The notes under the pieces were generated by a model that worked only from the letters and a program-made list of their open reading frames with translations, was not told where the DNA came from and searched no databases. Positions 23,327-34,896 of a stretch of 64,000 nt of DNA are shown here, piece after piece (the first letter of the stretch is position 1; the number at the start of each line of letters is the position of its first letter). The stretch is from Beta vulgaris subsp. vulgaris. Lineage: Eukaryota > Streptophyta > Magnoliopsida > Caryophyllales > Amaranthaceae. Made by a program: the position numbers and the translations under genes. Where the stretch lies: assembly GCF_026745355.1 (NCBI RefSeq), contig NC_079202.1:43304561-43368560 (forward strand). The letters run 5' to 3'.

Positions 23327-24164
23327 TGTAACACCCCAAATTTCTCTCTTTTGGAAAATACATTTTAATATAAAGCTCCTTGAGAAACTTAAGAGTATTA
23401 CCGCCACGTGATAACGTTAAAGGCTTTAATATTAACTACTAACTGAACTTGAAACTAATGCCGCGGAATTAACTTATATAACTTCTTTTTATTACTATAA
23501 ACTTTATTGTACAACTATATAACAATGAAAATAAAGAAAATAACATAACAACTCCTTCACTAATTATGATTCCTCACTAGCTTCCAATATGAAGTATGCA
23601 TCATATCAACTTGTAAATTCTGCTTGCCAAAATAGGGTCATCAGAGGGACAAAGCCATAAAACAAAACAAATGAAAGCGTGTCAGTAAAAATACTGAGTA
23701 CATGTATAGGCGGAATATTAAACACTTCATTTAATTAAACATTTGAAATATTTAATTTCGAAAAACCTTTTTTACACTTGATAATACTTGTATAATATAA
23801 AATATATAACCTTGATAATTAAAAATTCTTTTTCCTCCTAGGTACCTTTCCTAAAGTGTGCACAACCCCCAAGTATAGTATTCCTTACTTAGTCTATTAC
23901 GAGGGGTTACTACCTTTGTCCACATGACTTATACAAAAAGTACATGGGTAAATAATATTTAGGCTACCGTTCTTGCTAATAAATAACAAGCCGTTGCGCA
24001 TGCCTGAGTAAATATTAATAGCTACCGATCTTGCTAATAAATAACAAGTCGTTGCCTCTTTATAATTGTGATCATAAAAGATCATATATCTAATAAAAAT
24101 CCTTCTGAAATAATCCTCCTTTAAAAAGAATAATAATTCTTAAAACTTAGCCATATAAAGGCAT
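23327..24164 (-). mobile_element. Gypsy-type 5' LTR, truncated
   Basis: It matches the first 840 bp or so of the LTR at 17738-19629, including the doubled 50-bp unit (about 23960-24050). It breaks off after CATATAAAGGCA where the Harbinger-type sequence begins. The rest of the LTR does not resume to the right, so this is a deletion and not a clean insertion. Confidence 0.8.
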
Positions 24165-24746
24165 TATTATTAGGAGGAATATGGTTTAGGTCAAAGCACA
24201 AAGAAACCCACTTTTTTTAGCCCATAAACCAATCAAATCGCGTCAAGACGGTTAATAATGTAATTTTTGCGGTCCAACCCAATCATTATTTTTATTACTA
24301 GATATTTTTATATTATTAAATCTAATTATTAAAATAGTAATATTAATTTACTTCTTAGATATTATTGTTATTATATATTATCATCAAGTATTAATATATT
24401 AATACAAATAATATAAAATAATTATTATTAATTATCATTATTATCAATTATTATTATTATTATTATTATTAATTTATGATTATTAATATTATTTATTTAT
24501 AACTATCATTTAAAAATATCCAAAATACTATTATTATTATTATTATTATTTATTATTATTATTACTTATCATTATAATTATTGTTTAATATTCATATTAT
24601 TATTGTTTAAAATATTATTTATATATTTATTACATTCAATTTAATTCAATTTAATTTAATTCAATTCAGTTCAGTTCAGTTCAGTTCAGCTTCAATAAGT
24701 TCAGTTCAATTCAGTTCAACTGTTTTACACCGAAGAGAACAGGCCC
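24165..24746. mobile_element. Harbinger-type element, 5' truncated copy B
   Basis: The right end CGAAGAGAACAGGCCC is followed by TAA. It carries the roughly 110-bp conserved core (24168-24290; GGTCAAAGCACAAA ... AATCGCGTCAAGACGG) shared with 35771-35890 and 36685-36800, and ATT-rich sequence. The usual GGGCCTGTTCTC left end is missing. Confidence 0.75.
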
Positions 24747-24863
24747 TAAGGCTAATAATAATACTTCATATTTTTTAGTCTCACATTTTAGGGTCTTTTG
24801 CAACAAGAAGATTAAAACATTGCAATACATGTGGCACAATAGTCTGTACATGATGATTATGGG

Positions 24864-26476
24864 CAGGGCAGGGCCGGCCCTGGGCCAGGGCAGGCGGGGC
24901 ACCCGCCCAGGACCCAACAATTGGAAACATTGTTGCAGTAAAAAAAAAAAAGAAAAAAAAGAAAAAGAAAAAGAAAAAGTTGAAGTTTATTCTTCCGTAG
25001 TAGTGCACTAGTGCATATCACGGCAACTTCCCAGCAAATCTTATTTAAGCTTCCTTATAAAACTCCAATCAAGTTTTTTTTATTCAAATTAAAATCTAAT
25101 GAAATCCCTTTAGTTTAGGCCTTCCAAATTTAAGCCCTCAATTACCTCTCTTTCCTTATTTTAGCTCTAATTATCTCATTAGTAATCTTAGCTATTTCCA
25201 TTTTGAATTTAATAAAGGCTCTTATATATTTTTTTAAGTAAGGATCATTTTTCCGAATTGTTTCTTCTAGTTTTTATTTTCCTTATTCTAATTTTAATTA
25301 CAATCATATTTAATTTTATTAAATTACTTTTGATTTCTCGACAGTAGACTTGGGCCCTTTATTCTTACATAAAAACAGAGATAAATATTTATCAGCTACT
25401 TGGGAATACTTTAACGAGGCACGTTAGTAAATCTTCAACAATTTTGCTTGGTTGTTGATCTAATTGGAAAAGTTTCTTTATGAAGTTGTTTTTTTTTTCT
25501 TTTCAAATTGGAGCTCATTGCTTTAGCTATAAAAGCTTGCTAATTGTATAGTACTTAGATGGTTTTTTTACGATTTACGATCAATACTGATTTGTATTTT
25601 ATACTACTATAATAATAGCTAGTTCTATTATTGTCAAATTATAGGATATATGCCAACTTATGAATTGTAGAAGCTTTACTCAATGATTGTAATAAGTGCA
25701 TCCTTCTTATCCTAGGAATATAATGATTGTGGATATTTTAATTCTATCAAATACTGATTAATAGTACATTTTTTTTTTTTTTGAAAGAGAAATTTCATTA
25801 ATTGAAGGCCAAACGGCATCTACAATAGGTATTAAAGTAAAACAAGATACAATTAAACAAGACTAAATCAAATTCGTCTTCGAAGAAACTACAATGAACC
25901 AGATCGAACAATACAGCACTGCCCTCTTGTATTTGCTGAATCAAGCAGCTATTGATGAGGAAGTCTATCATTCTGATATAGTTTGGGAAGAACATTCTTG
26001 ATTGAATCAGGTTGACCGCATCTGAGATTCCAATACCTTCATGTTGAGTCTCGAACTTCAACGAATGAGAATAATTTCTCATACATAAAAACAAAAGATC
26101 CATACTCACAACTCCCATAGGGGAGAAGGAGATTTCCAAAACAGAAACTAAAAACCCCATAACAGGGTTTGAGAAAATCTCATAAAGAGATACTAATTTA
26201 TTGAACAAAACAAGAAAATAAATTAAAAACTGGAAATAAAAGGGGAAAAGGGGCTTACCATGGATGAAAACATCCATGGCAGCCCCTAATTGATGAAGAA
26301 AGGGTAGAAGAGGCTAGGGTTTGAGAGAGAGAAAAAGAGAGAGGAGGTAGAACTTAAAGGTGAATACTGATTAATAGTACATTGTATAGGAATTTTAGAT
26401 TTCTTAAACTTTTTCTGCATTAAGGGTCCAATTTTTCCAATTCGCCCGAACCTAGAAAACCTCAGGAACGGCCCTG
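24864..26476. mobile_element. Non-autonomous hAT element with 8-bp TSD
   Basis: Flanked by ATTATGGG on both sides (24856-24863 and 26477-26484), an exact 8-bp duplication as hAT transposases make. Ends: left CAGGGCAGGGCCGGCCCTG, right GGAACGGCCCTG. No transposase seen. It contains an AAAAG-rich run (24941-24978) and the retroposon at 25771-26362. Without the latter it is about 1.0 kb. Confidence 0.9.
25771..26362 (-). mobile_element. LINE-mobilised retroposon with 21-bp TSD
   Basis: The 21-base duplication AATACTGATTAATAGTACAT(T) stands at 25750-25770 and 26363-26383. The minus strand ends in a poly(A) tail (T run at 25771-25782 on plus) after AATTAATGAAATTTCTC, the usual plant LINE 3' end. 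The minus-strand start is CT-rich with AAACCCTAG, like a plant mRNA or LINE leader, before an ATG at 26277. The 159-codon frame (25798-26277) has no known motif except hydrophobic stretches. It is either an internally deleted LINE or a processed pseudogene. Confidence 0.85.
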
Positions 26477-26484
26477 ATTATGGG

Positions 26485-26736
26485 GTAGACATGTGGACAA
26501 ATGAATAGTTAATGATACATAGGAAAAAATCACTAAGCTTTATACCCGGACATATCACTGAGCTAAATCATCAACACCAGTCAAAACCCAAACTTTCCTC
26601 CTCATGTTCAGACCCCAACTTAAGTCTACTTCTTCGATTTCCTCTTTACTTACAGAGGCTACGTAATATACCAAGAAAAGAAAGACACAACTCGTGAAGA
26701 GAAGATTATATACAATAGCACCAAGAGATAATAGTA
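26485..26736. other. Non-coding, nothing recognised
   Basis: A single 61-codon frame (26512-26697) without motifs. No repeat ends. Confidence 0.3.
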
Positions 26737-27440
26737 TCTATATATATATCTAAAGTAAAATCCTTGAGGCCACGTGTCGTTCTGTTAGCGATTTCAATCC
26801 CACGTGGTATGACGTGGCATGCTCCTTTGATCAGTATTTTTTGAAGCTCAATGAGACTATCCACATGTCACACGGTTCAAAGATTGTGAAATTGACGTCA
26901 ATTAAGGATTTTAATTGATACGTAATCTACATAATTAAGGAAACGTTTATTCCCATAATTATGTTTAAATTTGTTTAAATTTGACCGAAAAATTTGGAGA
27001 TTCACTCCATATGGAAATAAGCAATTACAATCTTCAATCATGTACAAGTTGATCACCTAAATCAAAATCATTCCTAATTTGAATGACGTAATTTTAGGGA
27101 TTGATTCAATCAAGCTTTAATATGGAAATTCGTGATTTAATGATATTTTATTAATTTTTTTTAAAAAAAAAACGAGTAAAAAAACAACCTTTATTTTTCA
27201 CTATAACTACCCTACTCATATTTGCATTGCACTGCAACATCAAAATTCATAACCCTAAACACGTTTCCATACATCATTTGAGAAAAAAAAAATTTGTCAA
27301 TCATCATTCACGGTTTGCAACAACATCCAATTTTCTGTAGAAGGTGAATTCGTCACAACATCAAATGGGAATATCAATTCGTTATTCATGGCTTGCGTGA
27401 ATGAAATAGTGTATCATATCTCACGTGGTTGCTTAACATT
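26737..27440 (+). mobile_element. Helitron 5' part (family with inverted copy at 33-35 kb)
   Basis: It starts TCTATATATATATCTAAAG, then CCTTGAGGCCACGTGTC, a Helitron-type 5' end similar to 30689 and 6132. From about 27000 to 27280 it matches, in reverse complement, 33340-33432 joined to 34897-35010 (landmarks TAGGGATTGATTC and ACCCTACTCATATTT). The 3' end is not assigned. Confidence 0.45.
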
Positions 27441-27499
27441 TTTGCATGGGTTTGCATTATTTTTTTTGTAACAATGTTTAACATTATTTGTCATTTTAT

Positions 27500-28261
27500 G
27501 GGAAATTCTATATGGTAGCCATGTACTTTTTCATTTTCTACATGGTAGCCATTCTTGATTTTATTTACACATAGTAGCCATCAACTATGTTTATTAGTAT
27601 TTCTGTAGCCTTTGCAGTTAGTTTATTGTTGCAGCCGTTAGTTTTGCCCTCTTAATCTTACTTTAACAAAATTAAAACATTAACCCACTTTCATCAACTA
27701 TTTCCTTCTCTCTCCAACCCTTCTAATCTCCCAACTACAGTTTCTTCTACCTCCTTCACAAAACATTGATGATTTCTGATGAATATGAATTTCTAGGTAA
27801 TCTCTGGTTTTCTTATTCTGGGGTATTAATATGAAGTTTTCTGGGTAATCAACGAAGATGATGATGAACGAAGATGAACATAAACGGTGATGATGATGAT
27901 CGAAGACGATGATGAACGAAGATGAAGATGAATGATGATGATGATAAAGATGAGCGATGATGAAGATGCTGATGTATGAACGATTGTAGTTCATGTTGAT
28001 TTTTTTTGTTTTTCTTATATTTGTAATTCTTTGTTAATTATTTAAACTTTATTAATAAAATCAAAGCTCATTCTTATATTTTGTTAATTCTTCATTAACT
28101 GACTTAAACTAACGACAGCAACAGCAACTAACAGCAAATGAGCATCAGATGCTACGGAAGTAATAATAACAATATATAAGGGCTACCATGTGTAAAACAA
28201 ATTAAGAATGGCTACCACATAGAAAAAAATAAAAGTATAGGGCTTCCGTATAGAATTTTCC
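27500..28261. mobile_element. MULE-type MITE with 9-bp TSD
   Basis: Exact 9-bp duplication TCATTTTAT at 27491-27499 and 28262-28270. Inverted ends of about 85 bp (GGGAAATTCTATATGGTAGCC left; GGAAAATTCTATACGGAAGCC right, reverse complement) with repeated TGGTAGCCAT motifs. Both fit Mutator-like elements. The middle is a GAT/ATG-rich trinucleotide region (27855-27985), which explains the His/Ser-rich minus-strand frame. No transposase. Confidence 0.93.
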
Positions 28262-28270
28262 TCATTTTAT

Positions 28271-29956
28271 TTTTGTCGTGATTATAACACGATTTGTCAT
28301 TAGTTTCTTCTATATCATTTTTTTTTTAACAATGTTTGGAGTTGAAGGGATGAACCAAAGAAAAATTTACTAAAAAAACGTTAGCACTCATCCTAATGAC
28401 TTCCTAACCAAATTGAACATTTTCCTTACTTTTGCATTACTAGCAATCAAATTCATAACACGCTTTTATACAATCTTCAATCATCAGGCAAATTCCAATA
28501 TATCTCTCACTAATCTAATTCAAAGTCCAAATCATCTGTAATCAATAGCACTTATCCAAATCATCTCACTAATCTAATTCAAAGTCCAAATCATCTAGAG
28601 TTTGATAATAGAATTTTCTAATCTTATTTTTCACTTATGGAAAAAAACAAAGTCGTTTTATTAGTATTATAGAATTTTCTTTATCTTATTAGTACTAATA
28701 AAACGGAAGAATCTGATCTTTAAATAAGTAAGCCAAACTAAATTATAAAAGTACTTGACATGTTCATAAAAACAAATAATGAAGAGAAAAAATAATGAAA
28801 TATGGAGGTATTGTTGAAAGTTGAAACTGATAATATCTGGCAGCCATACATTCAACATTTATTCACTATGCAGTGAAGATGCGAATACTAATATCAAGGC
28901 TATTTAGTTGCAACCTATTTACTGGGTCTAATATCTCTATCCAGTGAAGATGCGAATTCTAAAAAACTTGGTTTAAAATTGATACCAAATACACTAATTA
29001 AGATGCTATTGGAAAGGAACGTAGAATGTCGGAAGAAAATTCGCTATAATTTTTCGACTATATGGATAGAAAATAAAATTACTATACAATCAGATTTATT
29101 TTTATGCGATAACAAGATAAAATGTGAGGCCAAAAAGAACCTTTGGGAAGTTTATGATTACTATATGAAGTTTTAGATAAACCTAGCATAGTATGTAAAT
29201 GCTTGCAAATGTAATCAAGAACTTATGTTCTTCTTATCATTTATGTCATAATTATAATTAGATGTTTAGTTTGTAATAAATTTCATTAATATATTGTTTA
29301 AATGTTGTCTCCGTATTGTCTCATCGATATATAGACAATTGTTTTTTAAATGTAAGTTTTTTTTAATTTCGTACTACATCCATCGGTTATATTTAGTTAT
29401 CATATAGACGACAACAATATAATGTAATTTTCATTAAATTATATGAAGTAGTAAAAAAAATTACTTTTTGGAGAAAATAATTATTTGCTTGGTAAACGAA
29501 TTTTTTTTTTGAACTCAAGCATTAAAATAGTTTTAAAATAGAGTTGATTAGTAGGCGATTTTTGTCTTTTTCAAAATAAGTAAATGTAAAAAAACCTGTC
29601 AACTAAAACTTGCCTTTTCAAATTTATTTTGAATAAGTCATATCTTTGGTTAAAATATATTTTAACAAGTTTTTAAAAGGTAAATAATTATAATTGCACA
29701 TTTTTAAAATTTAGCATATATTAGTATCTATTTTATTTAGGAAAATGAACATTCAGAAAATAAATCTTATGAAAATGAATTTATTGTACAAAAAAATTAT
29801 GTAATATAGGTACGTTTAGTAACATATACTTCATAAAAAGCAACATATATAATGTATTCTTGATGCCTAAATTTATTGTACTTATAAATAAGTTATTTAC
29901 ACAACTTATATGATTTGAAATTTTATAAAGCCAAATAGTCTAAACTAATTCTTACT
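28271..29956. other. Non-coding stretch with a doubled segment
   Basis: No gene recognised. A 33-base segment (TCTCACTAATCTAATTC...) occurs at 28505-28537 and again at 28564-28596, a 59-bp tandem step. A 65-codon frame at 28979-29176 has no motif. The rest is AT-rich. Confidence 0.4.
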
Positions 29957-30345
29957 ATGAAGCCTCAATATCAAAATATATGTATAATAGAACGTCTTCC
30001 CAAAGAAATTGTCGTTGATATTATTTCATGTGTTGGAGCTTATTCTATCAACGATTTATTCAGGTGCAAAGTAAGGTACGATACATGTTCAACAAATTAT
30101 TCATATGTTTTCAAATTATTTATAAATAACGTCTACACACAATCATTCTTTTAATATAGTTGCAAAGCACTCAATATTATTTGTGAGGATGACAAAGTTC
30201 TACAAAAGTTATCAATAGAAAGCTTGCTAAGCGTATCGTGGGATTACATTGATAAGATGGGTTTTTTTATTTACATGATGTTTAGAGTGCAACAACCTTG
30301 TGGCTATTGTTCGAGTTGGAATGATAACTTTTTTACAATAATTTC
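29957..30345 (+). pseudogene. F-box relic, At2g35280-like
   Basis: The first 35 codons give an F-box N-terminus: ERLPKEIVVDIISCVGAYSINDLF, which matches the plant F-box group whose signature is LPxxLLxEILxRVGSxSxxDLF. A plausible intron, 30064-30159 (CAG/GTGCAA donor, ATATAG acceptor), joins in frame to SCKALNIICEDDKVLQKLS, the expected continuation of this group. The following residues (WDYIDKMGFF...GYCSSW) only loosely resemble the family and a stop comes near 30345. It is short compared with real members. The likely role of an intact homologue is substrate choice in an SCF ubiquitin ligase. It lies just outside a Helitron and may be a captured or retained fragment. Confidence 0.5.
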
Positions 30346-30688
30346 TACATAATATTTATAAATTGATAGGCCTTGAAATACACATTATAAAACTATGATA
30401 TTTGATGTTTTTGCATATCCATTTTACATTGTTTTATTCATATATTTATATGTTTTTATAGGTATACTTTTTTACTTATTTTAGATAACTTATTTTAAAT
30501 TTCATTATAATTGATCACATTTATAAATATAATAGATTATTGTGTTAACATTTCCTTTATCTACTCATACTTTTGAAAATCGTGATTTTTGGTTGAAATG
30601 GATGTTAATAATGACTATTGAAATTTATTAAATTTGTACGCAACCATTAAATAAAGTATGTATTTAATTTTTTTTTTCAATTATAATA
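30346..30688. other. Non-coding, nothing recognised
   Basis: AT-rich (over three quarters A+T by eye), no ORF or repeat ends. Confidence 0.3.
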
Positions 30689-33147
30689 TCTCTATATCTA
30701 AAACAAACTCCTTGAAGCCAATGGTATAAAGTTAGAGAATTTTTCAATGAAGCTAAAAAATTGAGTCATCAAACAAAATGGTAGATATCACTAGGTGAAG
30801 GAACACAAAAGATTATGAAGATAATTTTAGTCAAAAAAACAAAAAAGATCAAAGGAAAGTTCAGTTGATAACATCATAACATTATGGTTCAGATTTAAGG
30901 AATTTTTTCTGATCTCAATGGGAAGAAAATAGGTAACTATTTGATAACTTAAATAAAGTTTGTAGATGATTAGGAGATTTCATTTATGCAATAATGATAT
31001 ATTAAAGAAGGAAGAAAGTTAGAAAACTCTTTATATCTCAATAAATATATCTTAAGATTATAACAAAATTAAAATTAGTTTCATCATAAGTGGAGCATAA
31101 TCACCTAGAACTAATGCATAACCAAGATTGAACTAGATCTATTCTATCACATGAAATTTTCAAATGTAAAGAAATGGGTTGGTTATTTTATTAAAATACT
31201 TATCGAATCGTATTAATCATACTATAAGTTTAAATATTGACAAATCCAAACTTGGTGTGTTAAATTTCTTTAACACCTATATATTCAGATCATGATTTTT
31301 ATAGTGGAACTAAATAAATGTCTATAATACCCCTTTGTTCTAGAGATAGGCGATAGGTGAATGTCAAGTATAAATTGAAGTTAATATTTTTGTTCAATTT
31401 GAAGTTAATTGTATGATTAGTGGGGTGGCTATGGGAATAAAATTAAATGGATGAGGGTGGTTTATATTTAAGGTTGGTTTATATTGAGTAGGGCAAAACA
31501 ATATGAAAAATAGTATATGCTAAATTCTGATTTTACTAAGGGCATGTTCTCCCCAGCTTATTTTCAGTTCAGTTCAGTTCAATTCAGTTCAGTTCAGTTC
31601 AATTCAGTTCAGTTCACTTCGGTTCAATTCAGTTCAGTTCAGATCAGTTCAGTTCAGACCACTTCAGTTCAGTTCAGTTCAGCTCTTGACAATACTTTTA
31701 CTCTCACATATCACTATTCATTTCAGTTCAGTTCAATTCAGTTCAGTTCAGTTCAGATCAGTTCAGTTCAGTTCAGATCAGTTCAGTTCAGTTCAATTCA
31801 GTTCAGTTCAGTTCAGTTCAATTCAGTTCAGTTCAGTTCAGTTCAGTTCAGCTGTTTTATGCCGAAGAGAACATACCCTAAGTTGCATAATAGAGGTGTG
31901 GTTTAATTTGATGTGCATTTAGGTCGTGTAGGACCACTTTCTATTAGTAAGTTATGATAATTATGGTAATCATAATTCTTTATGTTATTTGCTTATAATT
32001 TTTTAAAGAAAAATCATAATTTTGTTTGAGTAAAATTAATGACTTTTAAAATAACATGGATTATATAAATAGTGACATTAATGTGATGTATTTATCTCAT
32101 GCCATTTGATTTTTTTTTTTGCACGGGCTATCTCATCACGTGCATTTTTATTAAACGTAAATTATGAATTATTTAATTTTCTACAAAAACAAATCATATT
32201 TTCTACCAATGGGTAGCATATTTCTTCTACTAAATTTGTTTAATTGTCGTACATGGATAATCGAACATTCATCTTCGAGGTCATAGACATGTTCAAGCTA
32301 AGGGGCTCCAAATAAAAGGAGACTACACTACTAAAATGAGAATAAAATAGATGGAAAAACAACCAATCAGGCGATGGCAAGGACACGGGGTGGCTCAAGG
32401 AGCCAGCAACAAGAAAACCAATCACGTTACTTTTTTAGATGGGGAAAGGGAAATGATCCTGTATCAACTATATATAGTAGAAATAATTATATTTGGTATT
32501 TCCTAGAGAATCATTTAAAGGGGGCCTGAGTATGTCAAGGAAAGGAGAGTAATATGGTATTTATACTCCGTATGACACTCATTCTGTCAAATGGACAAAA
32601 TTTCCCTTGGATTGTGTTTTGCAATGACTATACATAAAAGTCAAAGATATCCCTATCACATATGGGTTTGTATCTTTCAAGTTCGGTTTTCAACCATAGC
32701 CAATTTCATGTGGTCATTTCTAATGTCACGGGTAGAAAGTGTATAATAATACTGATTTGTGAGAAAGAACATGATATGTCTAATAATACAGCTAATGACA
32801 TATATAAATAAGTCTTCTACAACCTAAGAGTGTCATGTATTTACAAAACAACTTCATAATTAACATAAAGGAGCATTTTTTTGTCTTTCTGTGTAAAGTG
32901 CATCAAAAATGCTTTGTTTTTGGTTAAATATGTATAGGATTATTCTGTATTTCAATACGTCGTTCAAAATTTATTAATTTAATATGGTATAGAGGTTAAA
33001 CTCATTTGAGTTTCGAGCAGTACATAAGCTTATATTAAATCGAGTAGACGTAGAGAATCTTTTATATGCTTTTACTGTAGTTGGTATATAAACACGCTTA
33101 TTAAACAAAAAAGTTCCCGTGCATTTTTGCACGGGTCCAAAAGCTAG
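30689..33147 (+). mobile_element. Non-autonomous Helitron
   Basis: The 5' end is TCTCTATATCTAAAACAAAC. The 3' end is a perfect 8-bp hairpin (CCCGTGCA at 33116-33123 and TGCACGGG at 33128-33135), eight bases, then CTAG (33144-33147) and T. The hairpin is the same as at the end of the Helitron 4347-7850. A Harbinger MITE (31540-31878) is nested inside. No Rep/helicase. The 5' pairing is by position only, so 26737 is a possible alternative start. Confidence 0.55.
31540..31878. mobile_element. Harbinger-type MITE, copy C, with TTCAGTTCAG array
   Basis: TAA duplications at 31537-31539 and 31879-31881. Inverted ends GGGCATGTTCTCC and GAGAACATACCC. The body is almost wholly TTCAG pentamers with TTCAATTCAG variants in two blocks around CTTTTACTCTCACATA. 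The FSSVQ-type reading frames on it are an artefact of the array. Confidence 0.9.
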
Positions 33148-33434
33148 TACATCATTAATACAAAACTAGTGAATAATAAAAGAAGTATATCTGCAAGATA
33201 GAGTAGATATTATATTTTTTAAAAAATAGAGATCAGATGATGATTAGACAATCGTGGCATGCCCTTGCAAATCGGACGACCGTGTTACTGATTAATAAAT
33301 TTAAGATGGCCGGATTCATGGGAAGGTGTTTAGGGTTTATAAATTATCCTATGATGGTGTAGTGCAACGTAAATATGAGTAGGGTATTTATAGTGTAAAA
33401 CAAAGTCGGTCTATTTGAATTTTTTTAAATAAAA
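33148..33434 (-). repeat. Inverted copy of the 27-kb Helitron sequence, part 1
   Basis: About 33290-33432 is the reverse complement of 27160-27290 with moderate divergence (landmarks AAATATGAGTAGGGT and TTTAGGGTTTATAA). It continues at 34897 after the Helitron insertion. Confidence 0.6.
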
Positions 33435-34896
33435 CTAGCCTTTTGTGCACGCGATGCGTGCGATGATATTTTTAAGCATAATACTAAGTAATAAACAAAC
33501 TGAAAATGCAAGTTAGTATTTAAGTTCACCTCCATTTTGTGAATAAGATTCTTCCATGTTCTTTTTATGTTGCTATTGATTTTTGTGATTTTGAATAGTT
33601 TTTTGTTTCTCAAGTCTTATATGCGCATGTTCTTTTATAATCAATATGATGTTCTTTACTAAATGTCGTCATGTTCTTTTTTTTTGGTTTTATTTATTTT
33701 TGTAATTTATAATAGTTTTTGATATGAATTTCAGTAATTTCTCTATGATCCCAAAATTGTAACCGCAAAGTATAATACAATTTTCAGTTTTTTTTTTCCT
33801 TGTCTAACTTCTAAATTCCGATTTCACAAATTGATATATTTAAGAATTTTCATCATTTTAATTTTTTCTCCTTTTCTAAATGTTCACACTTTGAGTTTCA
33901 ATTATATTTGAAAGGAATTTTAAGTTTTTCATACATAATCTGAGTTCGCATGAAATGGTCATATTTAATTTTTCTCCTTTTCTAAATTTGAACACTTTGA
34001 GTTTCAATTACAGGTGAAATGAAATTTCAAATTTTTCATACACAATCTGATTTCGCATGAAATGGTTTTCGCAAATTAATGTAAATTCTTTTTTTCTGAA
34101 AATGGATTTTTGCAAAAGTTGTTCGCAAAAAGGTTTGATATTGTTTTGTTTTTCAAAATTTATTTCTGAACATTAATATTCTGCAAAAGTTTTGGGCAAA
34201 AATTTTATTCTGGAATTTAAAAAAAAGAACTAAATTTGTAACTTTTTCATCAGTGTCATAAATGAATCAAATTTTATACACATCTTGTTTTCTGATTTTA
34301 TATGAAAATGAATCAAATTTAAGTCTAGTTATATAAAAGCCCTTTTCAACTAATTGCTATTATCTCCATTTTTTCAACTACATAACAGTCAACTAATGTG
34401 AAATAACTTTGAAGATTAAAAGAATTATGTACCTATTTGAAAGTTCGCAAACCGCCGATGGACGAATGTCACTATCAAAATCTTATGTTTTTCTCAAATT
34501 GTGTTTATAGGTAATTTTTGTGAGTATGTAATTGTGAATGGTTATTAAGAACAATGATTTGTAAGTGAATTTTGTGAATGTTTTTGTATGTATTGACGTC
34601 CTAATGTATTAGTTTTAGTTTGTAAGTTAATTTTTAGTTTTTGTAAAGTGTCCTTATCATTTGAGTGATTTGCGTGATTTTTACAACGTGATTTTCTCAA
34701 TTCTATGAGTGATTTGTAAAGTTTCCTCGCTCATATAAGTGATTTCTGAGTGATTGTTGAAAATTAATTTCCAGTGGCTTTGTTTGATCCACATTTTGGT
34801 ATTGAGATTCCTTTTGTAATTTAGAAAGGGAAGGGGGGCAAAATAGTCGGTTCAAAAGAGGACACCGTTGCTCCCACTTCCCTTATGTAATAGAGA
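33435..34896 (-). mobile_element. Helitron with paralogous empty site
   Basis: The minus strand starts TCTCTATTACATAAGGGAAG (34896 downwards) and ends with the hairpin GCACGCATCGCGTGC (33447-33461), about eight bases, CTAG and T. The host sequence reads AAATAAAA before and TATCAT after. The related copy at 27138-27160 (reverse complement) reads TAATAAAATATCAT without a gap, so the element went in between A and T with no duplication. 1,462 bp, no Rep/helicase. Confidence 0.85.

Noticed and set aside
27698..27994. His/Ser-rich minus-strand frame
   Set aside because: Translation of a GAT trinucleotide region in the MULE MITE.
31517..31922. Two overlapping plus-strand frames with FSSVQ repeats
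   Set aside because: They are translations of the TTCAG pentamer array in a Harbinger MITE and exist in more than one frame. No protein signal.
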